Source of the DNA: Mesobacillus boroniphilus JCM 21738
GTDB lineage: Bacteria > Bacillota > Bacilli > Bacillales > Cytobacillaceae
DNA: 64,000 nucleotides
NCBI RefSeq assembly: GCF_000517385.1
Contig: NZ_BAUW01000007.1
Location: forward strand, 1 to 64,000
Direction: 5' to 3'
The notes below the pieces were generated by a model that was given only the letters and a program-made list of their open reading frames with translations, was not told the origin of the DNA and made no database searches. The translations under genes were made by a program, and so were the position numbers. Shown piece by piece: positions 1-8,423 of this stretch (its first letter is position 1; every line of letters starts with the position of its first letter).

Positions 1-22
1 CGCTGAAAAGCTGTCAAAATAC
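1..22. repeat. half unit of the 52-bp hairpin repeat
   Basis: The first bases of the window contain CTGAAAAGCTGTCAAAATA, which matches the right arm of the hairpin repeat found at 14448-14565 and 40031-40153 with one or two differences. The left arm would lie outside the window. The remainder of 23-165 shows no gene. Confidence 0.55.
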
Positions 23-165
23 ATGCAGTTTCATAAAAATTACTAAGTCATTCCGTAGCTATGTTGATTGCGAAACTAGAGAGCAGTTACCTGTTCAAGA
101 AAACCAAGCAGGCTCTGAAATGTAGTAACCATACGCTTGTCATAACCAAATAACATTCTGATACC

Positions 166-196
166 AAAAAGCCACGAACCTTGAGTCCATGGCTTT
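166..196 (-). terminator. rho-independent terminator
   Basis: On the minus strand a short stem (AAGCCA/TGGCTT with a loop of about 15 nt) is followed by a T-run, directly after the stop codon of the small gene at 202-519. Confidence 0.6.
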
Positions 197-201
197 ATGT
201 C

Positions 202-519
202 TTATGCTATATTCATATTTTCCTTGTAACCAGGCTCACAGTTGATGCACACAGCTTCGTCGTAATCATCAGTGTTTACGTCCTCTGGATTGTACTCGAT
301 CCCACATAATGGGCACTCTACCATTTCTTCCTCAATATATTCCGCTACATTTGAAATAGAATCATTGACCTTGAGCTCTCCCACCCAAACACCGTTGATG
401 CTCGACATTTCTTTTTCAATATATTCATTCGCTGCTTCTTCTGTTTCCCATACACCATGGTCCCACAGCATTTCGTCAGCGTCACCTGAATTGATCATTA
501 ATCCGTATACTACTTTCAT
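202..519 (-). CDS. small acidic zinc-ribbon-like protein, unknown function
   Basis: I do not recognise a named family. The 105-residue product is acidic, has no signal peptide or membrane segment, and ends in a two-knuckle metal-binding arrangement (CPLC at about residues 69-72 and CINC at 91-94), so a zinc-binding C-terminal domain is likely. The start is the ATG preceded by GGGGTGG at 5 nt; an in-frame ATG 9 nt upstream has no site of its own. It appears to be a single-gene unit followed by a terminator. Confidence 0.75.
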   Translation of the reverse strand: MKVVYGLMINSGDADEMLWDHGVWETEEAANEYIEKEMSSINGVWVGELKVNDSISNVAEYIEEEMVECPLCGIEYNPEDVNTDDYDEAVCINCEPGYKENMNIA

Positions 520-700
520 GATTGCCACCCCTTTTCGTATTGGGAAGTTTGTTTTATATACATAGCCACTATTCTAATTTTTGAAACCCCCACTATCTGG
601 GAAGTGAAACTTTATAAATTTTATTTCGTATATATTATATGAATTGCTCAGAGCCGATTTTTCAAATATAATTGAGCAATGATCGAAAAGAGGTGATGGC

Positions 701-976
701 ATGCTATTGGAAATTTATGCTCAGTCCGTTGATGCAACGGCCGTTTACAGCGCTTATTTGACTTTGCTCATCAGCATGTCGATGTCCGTATTCTGGGTAT
801 TGCGTGACACCTCTATTATCGATTCATGTTTACTGCGGATCAGGCTGAAGCCATCCACTTCTGAAACAGCTTTTAAAAATAAAGCTGAACTTGGGTTGAA
901 GTTTCACCTGCAATTTCTTAAGCGAATTAAAATTAAAATTGATCCGGGCGATGAGGACAGCCATTTTCTCCTTTAG
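701..976 (+). CDS. small ORF upstream of yqjG, possibly a frameshift-scrambled gene
   Basis: An open frame of 91 codons begins with ATG behind a good site (AGAGGTGATG). Its middle third looks unlike a real protein, whereas another forward frame in about 745-855 reads plausible segments (FDFAHQHVDVRILGIA and YYRFMFTADQAEAIHF). The C-terminal part in the first frame (KNKAELGLKFHLQFL) again looks protein-like. I infer a small real gene carrying several indels, as seen elsewhere in the window. No function is offered. Confidence 0.35.
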   Translation: MLLEIYAQSVDATAVYSAYLTLLISMSMSVFWVLRDTSIIDSCLLRIRLKPSTSETAFKNKAELGLKFHLQFLKRIKIKIDPGDEDSHFLL

Positions 977-1007
977 TTAATAACTAGATTTAAATAGGAG
1001 GAGAAAA

Positions 1008-1776
1008 ATGAAAAAACTTTTCACCATGATTATTGTTCTACTTATACCAGCACTATTAACTGGCTGCCAGGCGTTGACAAGCGAGGGATCGTTCTTCCAG
1101 TCAACATTCATCAACCCCTTCACCTGGCTCATCAAGCTATTTGCCGGCATCACTGGCGAAAGTTACGGTCTGGCGATCATTTTGATTACAGTGCTCATCA
1201 GGCTGGTGTTAATGCCCTTAATGTTAAAACAATATAAATACCAGCAGAACATGAAAGAAAAGATGGAAGTCCTCAAACCTGAAATGGATGAAATTCAAAA
1301 ACAGCTTAAAGGGACTAAAGATCCTGCTGAGCAAAGAAAATTACAGCAGGAAATGATGGGGCTCTATCAGAAGCATGGGGTAAATCCCCTCTCTGTTGGC
1401 TGTCTGCCGATGCTGGTCCAGATGCCAATTTTGATGGGCCTTTATTATGCGATTAGCGGTTCTGCCGAAATCGCGAGCCACTCCTTCCTCTGGTTCAATC
1501 TGGGACATTCTGATATTTGGATCACGCAGCTGCCGGGCTGATTTACTACCTGCAGTTTAAGGTCTCGATGTCCAATGTAACGGAGGAGCAGAAAAAGCAG
1601 ATGAAATTTATGGGGCTGCTGTCACCCGTTATGATTGTGATGTTTTCATTAAATGCTCCGTCTGCCCTTCCCCTATACTGGACAGTCGGCGGGATGTTCT
1701 TGATTATACAAACATTACTGGCTAGAAGGTCTATGCGCAAAAAGAAGATCCAATCAGGGTTGAGAACCAAGTTTAA
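1008..1776 (+). CDS. yqjG: membrane protein insertase YidC/Oxa1 family, YqjG-like (frameshifted)
   Basis: This encodes the YidC2/SpoIIIJ-YqjG type insertase that integrates and folds membrane proteins in the cytoplasmic membrane. A lipoprotein signal (LLTGC, residues 16-20) is followed by membrane segments, a charged cytoplasmic hairpin (KMEVLKPEMDEIQKQL) and the conserved SVGCLPMLVQMPI and PLYWTVGG regions. Two single-base losses break the frame: GG to G at about 1526 (restores ITAAAGLIYY) and at about 1747 (restores a C-terminus ending IRVENQV with TAA at 1774). With both repaired the protein is about 256 aa, normal for the family, and stops before the terminator; uncorrected, the frame reads through the terminator. 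The ribosome binding site is AGGAGG, 6 nt before ATG. I infer assembly error rather than gene death. Confidence 0.9.
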
Positions 1777-1785
1777 TATACTAAT

Positions 1786-1817
1786 GCCTGGGAAATGCAG
1801 CTTCCCAGGCTTTTTAA
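1786..1817 (+). terminator. rho-independent terminator of yqjG
   Basis: The stem GCCTGGGAA/TTCCCAGGC is followed by TTTTT. It lies 10 nt after the corrected stop codon of yqjG. Confidence 0.9.
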
Positions 1818-1842
1818 TATAATTAGAAAGAAAAAAAATTAC

Positions 1843-1897
1843 ACCTCGAGAATTGTTCAGCTCCAGCGCTTGTCAAGGCTGAACAAGGCGCTTACGG
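1843..1897. repeat. dispersed GC-rich Bacillaceae-type repeat, partial
   Basis: The segment contains GTTCAGCTCCAGCGCTTGTC and its near-complement CTGAACAAGGCGCTT, making a short palindrome. The reverse complement resembles the repeat at 33625-33860 (both carry the GACAAGCGCTGGAG core), so it is an inverted, truncated member of the same family. Its base composition is clearly higher in GC than the flanks. Confidence 0.6.
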
Positions 1898-1969
1898 TTT
1901 TCCAAGTGGAATTATATGGTTGACACCCAACTTTTCATCAAGTTATACTTTGAATTAATGATATCTGAA

Positions 1970-2080
1970 GGGAATGGTAAAGAGCCGATGAAATACTAAT
2001 CTTATTTTCTGCCCGATTTTTCTAATATGAAAAAACGTGTTGCCCGAAAATAGGATTAGTCTGCTCTTTTAGCTATTCCC
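1970..2080. repeat. 111-nt imperfect palindrome
   Basis: The outer arms GGGAATGGTAAAGAGC and GCTCTTTTAGCTATTCCC pair imperfectly, and the inner arms CTAATCTTATTTTC and GAAAATAGGATTAG pair with one G-T. The whole intergenic element could fold as one long hairpin on either strand. No open frame is seen inside. A MITE remnant, a small RNA or a bidirectional terminator are possible. Confidence 0.55.
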
Positions 2081-2083
2081 AGT

Positions 2084-2201
2084 CGATTTATAACCTGATC
2101 AAAGCATGTTGCCTTTTGGCGTAACAATGCTTGTTTTGTGACGTTTGAATCTATTGTGAGTGTAGTGCAGAACCTTCCGGGTGACACCTGGGAGGTTTTT
2201 T
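2084..2201 (+). promoter_or_regulatory. attenuator-like leader of the ABC-F gene
   Basis: Between the long palindrome and the ABC-F start lie a first hairpin (around 2102-2132, arms near AAGCATGTTGCC and GGCGTAACAATGCTT), a possible 11-codon reading frame beginning ATG at 2106, and a strong terminator at 2171-2201 (AACCTTCC/GGGAGGTT then TTTTTT). No gene ends just upstream, so the terminator sits in the 5' untranslated region. Genes of this ABC-F family are commonly controlled by ribosome-mediated attenuation, which is the inferred role. Confidence 0.6.
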
Positions 2202-2258
2202 GATGGATAAAATACTCACCTTCATTCAATAGTTACAAAACGAAAGGTGGAATTTTTT

Positions 2259-3979
2259 ATGACAATCATGAAAATAAGAGGAATTCAGAAGAGCTTTAAT
2301 GAAAAGCTCATATTACAAAATGCGGAATTTGATATAAAACAATACAGCCGTATTGGACTGGTAGGCAATAATGGCGCCGGCAAGACTACATTGGCGAATA
2401 TTATATATGGGAGTATCATCCTGATAAAGGAATAATCGACACTTTTAAAAGCAGCTTGAACATTGGCTACCTTAAACAATCCACGGAATATTCCATACAT
2501 GACTTTGATGACACCAATTCTCTTGCTGAAAACGGGCTCTTTCAGCTTTCAAGTCAGTTAGGTCTTAACAAGGATATTGATTGGGCTGATTCTGATTGGA
2601 GTAAGTTAAGCGGCGGTGAAAAATTGAAAATTTCACTTGCAAATATATGGGCAAGCAAGCCTGAACTTCTCATATTAGATGAACCAACAAACCATCTGGA
2701 CCTGCAAGGATTTGAATGGCTGATTGACGAATTGAAAACTTTTAAAGGCGCCGTAATCATTATTTCCCATGATCGATATTTCCTCGACCGGACCGTGGCA
2801 GAAATTATCGAAATCGAGGATGGGTCAACAAAGCTATACAAAGGTAACTACTCTTCTTACCGTCAGGAAAAAGAAAGTTTATATGAAATTCAGCTTCATC
2901 AATACGAAATACAGCAAAAACACAAACAACAAATTGAACAGCAAATGGCTAATCTTAAAAACTGGTCTGAAAAAGCCCATCGGGATTCGACGAAACAAGG
3001 TTCGGCCTCTGAAAGAAGACAAATAGGATTCAAGGAATACCATCGTGTAAAAGCAAAGAAGATGGATAATCAAATAAAGTCGAAGATGAAACGGCTGAAT
3101 CAGGAACTTGAAAAGAATGAGGTTACAGCGCCCAAGGAGGAAGCCAAGGTCCGTTTCGAGTTTCAGGATAGGCGAAAGAAAGGAAAACGCATTTTAGAAG
3201 CCCGAGAGCTTTCTAAATCCTTCGGCAGCCGCTGTTTGTTTAAAGAGAGCCATTTTTATATGAATCACGGAGAGAGGATGGCGCTGTTAGGGCCAAACGG
3301 CAGCGGTAAAACTACTCTGATTAAAATATTGCTTGGAGAAGAAACAGCTACATCAGGTGACGTTTGGATTAGTGAGTCGATAAGGATTGGATACCTCAGC
3401 CAGGATGTATCAGACCTCCCTCCCGTTAAAACGGCACTGGAATATACGGGACTTACAGACAGAGAATCAATCGGCAGAGCGAGGACTATTTTTGCTAATA
3501 TCGGGCTCCCGGAAGAAAAGCTAAAAATCCCAATCATCCACCTGAGCCTTGGAGAGAGGACGAGAGTGAAGTTAGTGATGATGCTCCTGACAGAAATCGA
3601 TTTGCTGATTCTAGACGAACCGACCAACCATCTCGACTTGGCCAGCAGGGAAAGTCTCGAAAAAACTTTATTAAATTTCCAGGGTTCTATAATGGTCGTC
3701 TCACATGATGTTTATTTTCAGGAAAAAATCAGCAATAAACTTCTATTGATTGAAAACGGAAAGATTAGCAGAAAAGAGTATGGCATGAAGGAATTCAACA
3801 ACCATGACTCTTCTCCGATTGCAGGCAGCAAGGAAAAAGAAGAACAATTGATGGTCCTCCAAAATGAAATCAACGCCATTATTGGCAGACTGTCTTTCAT
3901 GGCTAAGGGTGAGCCGGGATATGAGCAACTTGACAAGGACCTTGCAGAGCTATTAAGAAGGAAAAGAAATCTATCATAA
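2259..3979 (+). CDS. ABC-F ribosomal protection ATPase, VmlR/Vga type (frameshifted)
   Basis: The product has two ABC ATPase domains and no membrane segments, the hallmark of ABC-F proteins that bind the ribosome E-site and displace peptidyl-transferase antibiotics. Visible motifs are Walker A GLVGNNGAGKTT and ALLGPNGSGKTT, signatures LSGGEKLK and LSLGERTR, and two LLILDEPTNHLD Walker B regions. The linker NWSEKAHRDS...FKEYHRVKAKKMD closely resembles Bacillus subtilis VmlR, pointing to lincosamide/streptogramin A/pleuromutilin protection. A single G is missing from the GGG at 2409-2411; with it, the frame reads IYGEYHPDKG and the protein is 573 aa. ATG at 2259 follows AAAGGTGG at 8 nt. Substrate range cannot be read from sequence. 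Confidence 0.88.
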
Positions 3980-4000
3980 TCTTTATTCATATAGAAATAA

Positions 4001-4052
4001 AAACTGGCCCTGCAGATGTTAGATTGTGTGTCTAACATCTGGGGTACAGTTT
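4001..4052. terminator. hairpin between convergent genes
   Basis: A perfect 10-bp core (AGATGTTAGA/TCTAACATCT) and outer arms AAACTG/CAGTTT form a strong symmetric hairpin between the convergent ABC-F and crcB genes. There is only a weak T-run, so its role as a bidirectional terminator is inferred. Confidence 0.55.
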
Positions 4053-4059
4053 CACATTC

Positions 4060-4409
4060 TTACAATAATCTTCCAATAACTAGCCCGGCGGCTGCACTTA
4101 AGATGCCGCCGACATATGTACTTACTACATACACCACCAAAGCTTTGTCTTCTTTGCTGTTGATTAGCTTGACCAAGTCAACATTCAGTGTGGAAAAAGT
4201 GGTGAATGCCCCCATGAAGCCTGTGGCAGTAAAAAGATATAAGGCCCCCTGAATTCCTTGACCAACTATCCACCCAAGCAGAAAAGACCCAAGGATGTTC
4301 ACAGTGAGTGTAGCGACAGGCAGAACCGATTGTGGCATTAACTTTTGGACACCGAACCTTGAGAGGCTCCAGCCATTCCACCTAAAGCAACCAGAACAAA
4401 CCCAATCAT
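4060..4409 (-). CDS. crcB: fluoride efflux transporter CrcB/Fluc, second subunit (frameshifted)
   Basis: Small four-helix membrane protein of the CrcB (Fluc) fluoride-channel family, which works as a dual-topology or paired dimer. The conserved regions MIGFVLVALGGMAGAS, NILGSFLLGW and the family signature GFMGAFTTFSTL are visible. One base is missing near 4361, between GGMAGAS and RFGVQKLMP; repaired length is about 116 aa. The start ATG overlaps the stop of the upstream crcB copy (ATGA), which indicates translational coupling. With the neighbour it would form the heterodimeric channel type known in bacilli. Confidence 0.88.
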
Positions 4410-4795
4410 TTTCCCGCCTCCCTGCCAAGTCCTCCGCCAAGCTTATAACCTGCCGCTGCAAGGATCAACCCGCCAACCGCACTAAGAAGCACATAGAATA
4501 TTGCCATCCCTATACTGCCGTTCTCTATCATTACCAGAGTTTCAAGGCTGAAGGTCGAGAATGTTGTGAATGATCCTATTAGACCCGTACCAATGGTTGC
4601 CGACAATACAGGATTCAGTTTTCTTCTTGCTATGATGCGGGCCGTGAACCACCCTAAGAACAAAGAGCCTGTATAATTGGCAATTAATGTACCCATGGGA
4701 AATCCGTTATTAAATAATTCGCTTGTGCTAAGACTGACCAAGTACCGCAAGAGGCTGCCTAACATTCCCCCAAGCCCTACTCCTAGATATACCAA
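4406..4795 (-). CDS. crcB: fluoride efflux transporter CrcB/Fluc, first subunit
   Basis: A 129-aa CrcB-family channel subunit with the typical start YLGVGLGGMLGSLLRY, the NYTGSLFLGW helix and the signature GLIGSFTTFSTFS. It exports fluoride through the cytoplasmic membrane. A TTG start at 4795 is supported by GGAAGG at 8 nt; no better ATG exists upstream. It is 25 nt downstream of the acetyltransferase gene and overlaps the second crcB by 4 nt, so all three may be cotranscribed. I looked for a fluoride riboswitch upstream and did not see one. Confidence 0.88.
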   Translation of the reverse strand: MVYLGVGLGGMLGSLLRYLVSLSTSELFNNGFPMGTLIANYTGSLFLGWFTARIIARRKLNPVLSATIGTGLIGSFTTFSTFSLETLVMIENGSIGMAIFYVLLSAVGGLILAAAGYKLGGGLGREAGK

Positions 4796-4819
4796 TGAAA
4801 TAACCTTCCTTTTGCACTG

Positions 4820-5404
4820 CTATTTTCGGTTCAATTTTTCTTGTAATCCTGTCTTAATCTGTGGCCACTCTTCTTTAAGAATGCTAAAGACGACGGTGTC
4901 CCTGACATAACCGTCAGCGATAATTCGATGTTTTCGCAACACCCCTTCTTTTTGGGCACCGAGTCGAGCAATAGCATTTTTCGAGCGTACATTCCTGTAA
5001 TCTGTACAAAATTGCACTCTGTTTACTTCCATTTTTTCAAAAGCATGTTGGAGCATGAGCAATTTTGTTTCTGTATTCACACTTGTTCTCCAGTAATCTG
5101 GACTGTACCATGTCCAGCCAATCTCAAGTGATTTATGTGCTTCTGAAATATCAAGATATCTTGAACTGCCAACTATTTTATCTGATTTATTATCGAGAAC
5201 GATAAATGGTATTTGTGTTCCTTTCTCTCTCTCAACCATTGCCGCTTCAATAACCTTTTTCATGTCTTCTTTGCTTCTGACCTTCGAGGATGTAAATTCC
5301 CATATAGACTGGTTTTGCCCGGCTTCCCACAAACCATCAAGCTGACTGGTTTCCATCGGCAAAAGCTTTACAGTTTTACCTTCTAAAGTTACTTTTTTGT
5401 CCAT
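4820..5404 (-). CDS. GNAT-family N-acetyltransferase (RimJ/RimL-like)
   Basis: A 194-aa acetyltransferase of the RimJ/RimL-like GNAT group that transfers an acetyl group from acetyl-CoA to an amine. The core is recognisable from IVGSSRYLDI, the LEIGWTWYSPDYW strand-loop and the acetyl-CoA-binding C-terminal half (NVRSKNAIARLGAQKEGVLR). The start ATG at 5404 has GGGAG upstream; a longer in-frame start lacks a site. The substrate (ribosomal protein, antibiotic or small molecule) is unknown. It is followed at 25 nt by the crcB pair. Confidence 0.85.
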   Translation of the reverse strand: MDKKVTLEGKTVKLLPMETSQLDGLWEAGQNQSIWEFTSSKVRSKEDMKKVIEAAMVEREKGTQIPFIVLDNKSDKIVGSSRYLDISEAHKSLEIGWTWYSPDYWRTSVNTETKLLMLQHAFEKMEVNRVQFCTDYRNVRSKNAIARLGAQKEGVLRKHRIIADGYVRDTVVFSILKEEWPQIKTGLQEKLNRK

Positions 5405-5490
5405 CTTCCCAACTCCCAATTGGTTTTATATTCCTTTATAATACCACTGGGGAAGATAGTCTGGGAATTCCTTAAAAAGGATCCCAAACG

Positions 5491-5518
5491 AAAGGCTGCC
5501 CGGTCACCCGGACAGCCT
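5491..5518 (-). terminator. terminator
   Basis: GC-rich stem (AGGCTG.CCGG/CCGG.CAGCCT) downstream of the stop codon of the gene at 5525-5731, ending in a TTTCGTTT tail on the minus strand. Confidence 0.55.
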
Positions 5519-5524
5519 GCGCAC

Positions 5525-5731
5525 TTATTTTACCTCTTCAAAATATTCTTTGTAATAGCCGCCAACCTTGCCGGAATTATCAACAATGAAATAAAATTCC
5601 TCGGTTTCATTTTTCACTTCATACACCTTGCCAGTTGTCAGCTTATTATTTACAATGTATTTTTTTGCATTTGTGTGAACGCACTTAAGAGTCTTAATCG
5701 TTTCGCGTTCGTGCCAGTTCGTGTGGATCAT
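5525..5731 (-). CDS. small conserved protein, DUF6501-like
   Basis: The 68-aa product begins MIHTNWHERETIKTLKCVHT and ends VGGYYKEYFEEVK. From memory this resembles the DUF6501 family of small Bacillaceae proteins, whose function is unknown; the assignment is by pattern only. No signal peptide or membrane helix is present. The start at 5731 has GGAAGTG 6 nt upstream; the longer frame to 5797 lacks a binding site. Confidence 0.7.
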   Translation of the reverse strand: MIHTNWHERETIKTLKCVHTNAKKYIVNNKLTTGKVYEVKNETEEFYFIVDNSGKVGGYYKEYFEEVK

Positions 5732-5800
5732 CTTCTGCACTTCCTTTATATGAGTATCATACTCTATAGTATAAAGAAAAGATGACACAATAGGCAATAG

Positions 5801-5959
5801 TTAGCTGGCATTCGCTTCCTCGCCGGCTATTTTCAGACCACGGACTTCTGATTGATCAAACGTCATTGTTTCGCCAGTAATGACATTCTCCAAAGTTATA
5901 TAACAAACATCACAGATTACATCTTTGCGAATATATTGTAAAAAAGAAAAAACGTTCAT
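5801..5959 (-). CDS. possible 52-aa protein
   Basis: An uninterrupted frame of 52 codons starts with ATG at 5959 (MNVFSFLQYIRK) and contains CDVCY and a charged C-terminus. No clear ribosome binding site precedes it and I recognise no family. It is listed because it fills an otherwise empty stretch in the same direction as its neighbours and has no internal stops. Confidence 0.35.
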   Translation of the reverse strand: MNVFSFLQYIRKDVICDVCYITLENVITGETMTFDQSEVRGLKIAGEEANAS

Positions 5960-6111
5960 TTTTGTAAATCAATTCATAAAAACCTGTTTTAGAAAAACCA
6001 TTCATGTTAACCCCTCTTTCCAGGATATTTTCATCTTGGTGTTTGGCTGTGTAATTCTATACCACAATCAAGACTTGTATTAAACCTCCCGGAGCTAAAG
6101 GTAAATTTTCC

Positions 6112-6780
6112 CTATAAACTGTTGATTGGAGCAATTAGTTCTTTTCCTTCATTTTTGGCCGAATTAATTTCGGTTGAAACTTGGTAAGCATCCATTGCTT
6201 CGGCATCGAATGGAACCAGCAGCTTTTTAAGATTTTGAGTTTGGTCCATAGAACGGTCAAGCCATATATCAAGCTTGTCTTCCGGAAGAATCACTGGCAT
6301 TCTGTCATGAATCTTTTCGGTGATCTTATTCGGACTAGTGGTGATAATCGAGCAGGAAGTAATCTCCTTCCCATCCTTATTCCAATTTTCCCAAAGCCCA
6401 GCTAATGCAAAAGGCTTTCTATTTTTCATACCGAATCGGTAGGGCTGTTTTCGTTTTCCTTCTTTTTTCCATTCGTAAAATCCATCAGTAAGGATCAGGC
6501 AGCGCCTTTGTTTAAAAGCATGCTTGAAACTCGCTTTTTCATCAACTGTCTCCGCGCGAGCATTAATCATTCTGTAGCCGATTTTTTCGTCATCCGCCCA
6601 GAAAGGAATCAATCCCCACCTCATTCTTGTCCCTATCCTGCCTTCCCCATTATCAATCACTGTCAAAATGTCCTGTCCAGGAGCTATATTGTACCTAGCA
6701 TCAAGTTCATCCCGGAAGTCGAACTGAAATTGTTCCTTCAATGAACCTATATCCTCAAATAATGAAAACCTTCCACACAT
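6112..6780 (-). CDS. SOS response-associated peptidase (SRAP/HMCES family, YedK/YobE-like)
   Basis: A 222-aa SRAP-domain protein. The family crosslinks through its N-terminal cysteine to abasic sites in single-stranded DNA and shields them. The active-site residues are visible: Cys2 in MCGRFSL, the Asn of MINARAET, Glu in DGFYEWK and His in IHDRMPVIL. Length is normal. It stands alone; I see no LexA box immediately upstream, despite the family's name. Confidence 0.92.
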   Translation of the reverse strand: MCGRFSLFEDIGSLKEQFQFDFRDELDARYNIAPGQDILTVIDNGEGRIGTRMRWGLIPFWADDEKIGYRMINARAETVDEKASFKHAFKQRRCLILTDGFYEWKKEGKRKQPYRFGMKNRKPFALAGLWENWNKDGKEITSCSIITTSPNKITEKIHDRMPVILPEDKLDIWLDRSMDQTQNLKKLLVPFDAEAMDAYQVSTEINSAKNEGKELIAPINSL

Positions 6781-6885
6781 TTTCTACCCTCCAACCGATG
6801 TTTTTTACTATAATTCCCGTCCTTTTCAGGAAGTAACATCTTCTGTCGTAAAAAAATAAGCCATGCTTCTTTGAGCCTGACTTAT

Positions 6886-7155
6886 CTATATTTTTTCAGC
6901 ATTCAGATTCTTTTTCATTTTTACCCTAAGTGCAATATTCGCTGCTACCAGGAATGGAATGATTGATGAAATTGTAAATCCAAGTGCATAACCTGATATA
7001 CTTTCATTCAAAACTCTATCATTAATGCTAAAACCTAGAAATGTTATACCGATGCCATCCCCATCCACATGGTCAATGACCGACCAAAGCTCAATCCCTT
7101 TAATAAGGAATAAAACACTTATGATCGACAGCAATAAAACCCATAGCCATCTCAT
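6886..7155 (-). CDS. small two-helix membrane protein, unknown function
   Basis: The 89-aa product has hydrophobic segments at about residues 3-22 and 55-77 and a basic C-terminus (RVKMKKNL), consistent with a small integral membrane protein. I recognise no family. The start ATG is preceded by GGAGGTATGGTCGT, acceptable though long-spaced. Confidence 0.65.
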   Translation of the reverse strand: MRWLWVLLLSIISVLFLIKGIELWSVIDHVDGDGIGITFLGFSINDRVLNESISGYALGFTISSIIPFLVAANIALRVKMKKNLNAEKI

Positions 7156-7328
7156 ACGACCATACCTCCAAAATCCCTAAACCCTTATACAAGTTCAGGT
7201 GTATACACTATATTATAGGGAGTTATGGTATTAATTAATATAAAGCCGGCACAGTTGTAACAAAATGTTCAAAATGTTGTTCTTATTTTCGTCAATAAGG
7301 TGCTAATTGTTTGCAAAATTAAAAACAC

Positions 7329-8423
7329 TCAAAAAGAAAATTTGTTCTTCATCAATCTATCCAGCTGCAGAAATGCATTTTTCACAGCTGCTTTTGGAAA
7401 TTCTTGATAACGGTCCCCAATGCTCACCTCAAAATAAGATGAAGATTCCCCAGTTGCCTTCAGGTGATTAATGATTCCCACTCCTGTTTCGCGTATCACT
7501 TCTGCCAAAATTGGTTCTATCTCCTCTTTAGAATGAGGAAAATGGACATGAAACATGTTTGAAACAGGAATTTTTGGCAGCGTGGTTACATTGTGACAAG
7601 AATTATAAAAACCTGCAAGCTCCTTTGCATTTTCATAATACTCCGTCATTTTGTGTAATCTCTGATCGAAATAATAGTCTGCTGAAATAATATATGGGTA
7701 CAAGCTAATCAAATCGCCGCCATATCTTCTTTTCCAGACCTTTGATTTACCAATGAACTTATCCTCGCCCGCCAGGATTGCACCGGCAACCCCTCCGATT
7801 CCCTTGTAAAAAGAGAGATAGACACTGTCAAAAAGTTCGCACACTTCAGTTACTGTCTTCTCATAATAGGGCAGCACTTCCAGGAGTCTGGCTCCATCAA
7901 GGTGAAGCTTGATGCCATTCTTTCGGCAATATCTTGAAATTCCTACTAGAGTTTCATAGCCAGGCAGTTGTCCGCCTATTTCCCTTTGCGGCAATTCCAG
8001 CAAAAGGCAAGCAACATCCTCATCCATGGATACAACGTCATCAAGCTCGATAACACGTGTTTCGTCTGCAAGCAAAATTGTCTTGATATTATGTAATTCC
8101 TTTAGTCCATCCTCTTCATGAATTTCAAGGTGACTTAACGGATGGTAGGCTACTTTTTGCAATCCTATTTCTTCACACCAAATACGCAATGCGATTTGCT
8201 GGGCCATCGTTCCGCTCGGAAAGAAAACTGCCTTCTCCTTGCCCAGGAAAGCTGCGATTTTATCCTGAAACTCTTCGATTACCTTTCCAGTTCCGTAAAT
8301 ATCACTATCAAGCTGTCCGTCGATATTTTCAAATGCATCCTTTAGTACTTGAACGTTTCGTCTGCCATTTCCTGGCAATTGGTATGTCGATTTATTAAAA
8401 GCATCCTGTAATTCATTAGTCAT
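7329..8423 (-). CDS. PLP-dependent beta-eliminating lyase / threonine aldolase family enzyme
   Basis: A 364-aa fold-type I pyridoxal-phosphate enzyme of the beta-eliminating lyase/threonine aldolase group. Recognisable elements are the N-terminal DIYGTGKVIEEFQDKIA, the FFPSGTMAQQIAL cofactor phosphate region, the HLDGARL aspartate and the Schiff-base lysine in YLSFYKGIGG. Family members cleave L-threonine or allo-threonine to glycine and acetaldehyde, but the exact substrate is not clear here. Its start overlaps the end of the GNAT gene by 8 nt, so the acyl-CoA synthetase, GNAT and lyase probably form one operon. Confidence 0.88.
   Translation of the reverse strand: MTNELQDAFNKSTYQLPGNGRRNVQVLKDAFENIDGQLDSDIYGTGKVIEEFQDKIAAFLGKEKAVFFPSGTMAQQIALRIWCEEIGLQKVAYHPLSHLEIHEEDGLKELHNIKTILLADETRVIELDDVVSMDEDVACLLLELPQREIGGQLPGYETLVGISRYCRKNGIKLHLDGARLLEVLPYYEKTVTEVCELFDSVYLSFYKGIGGVAGAILAGEDKFIGKSKVWKRRYGGDLISLYPYIISADYYFDQRLHKMTEYYENAKELAGFYNSCHNVTTLPKIPVSNMFHVHFPHSKEEIEPILAEVIRETGVGIINHLKATGESSSYFEVSIGDRYQEFPKAAVKNAFLQLDRLMKNKFSF

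Noticed and set aside
2247-2435. programmed ribosomal frameshifting in the ABC-F and other genes
   Set aside because: The breaks occur in many unrelated genes, with no slippery heptamer or shared structure, and repair with one base restores normal proteins.
4796-4819. fluoride riboswitch before crcB
   Set aside because: Only 24 nt separate crcB from the acetyltransferase gene and no crcB-motif sequence is visible there or before 5404.
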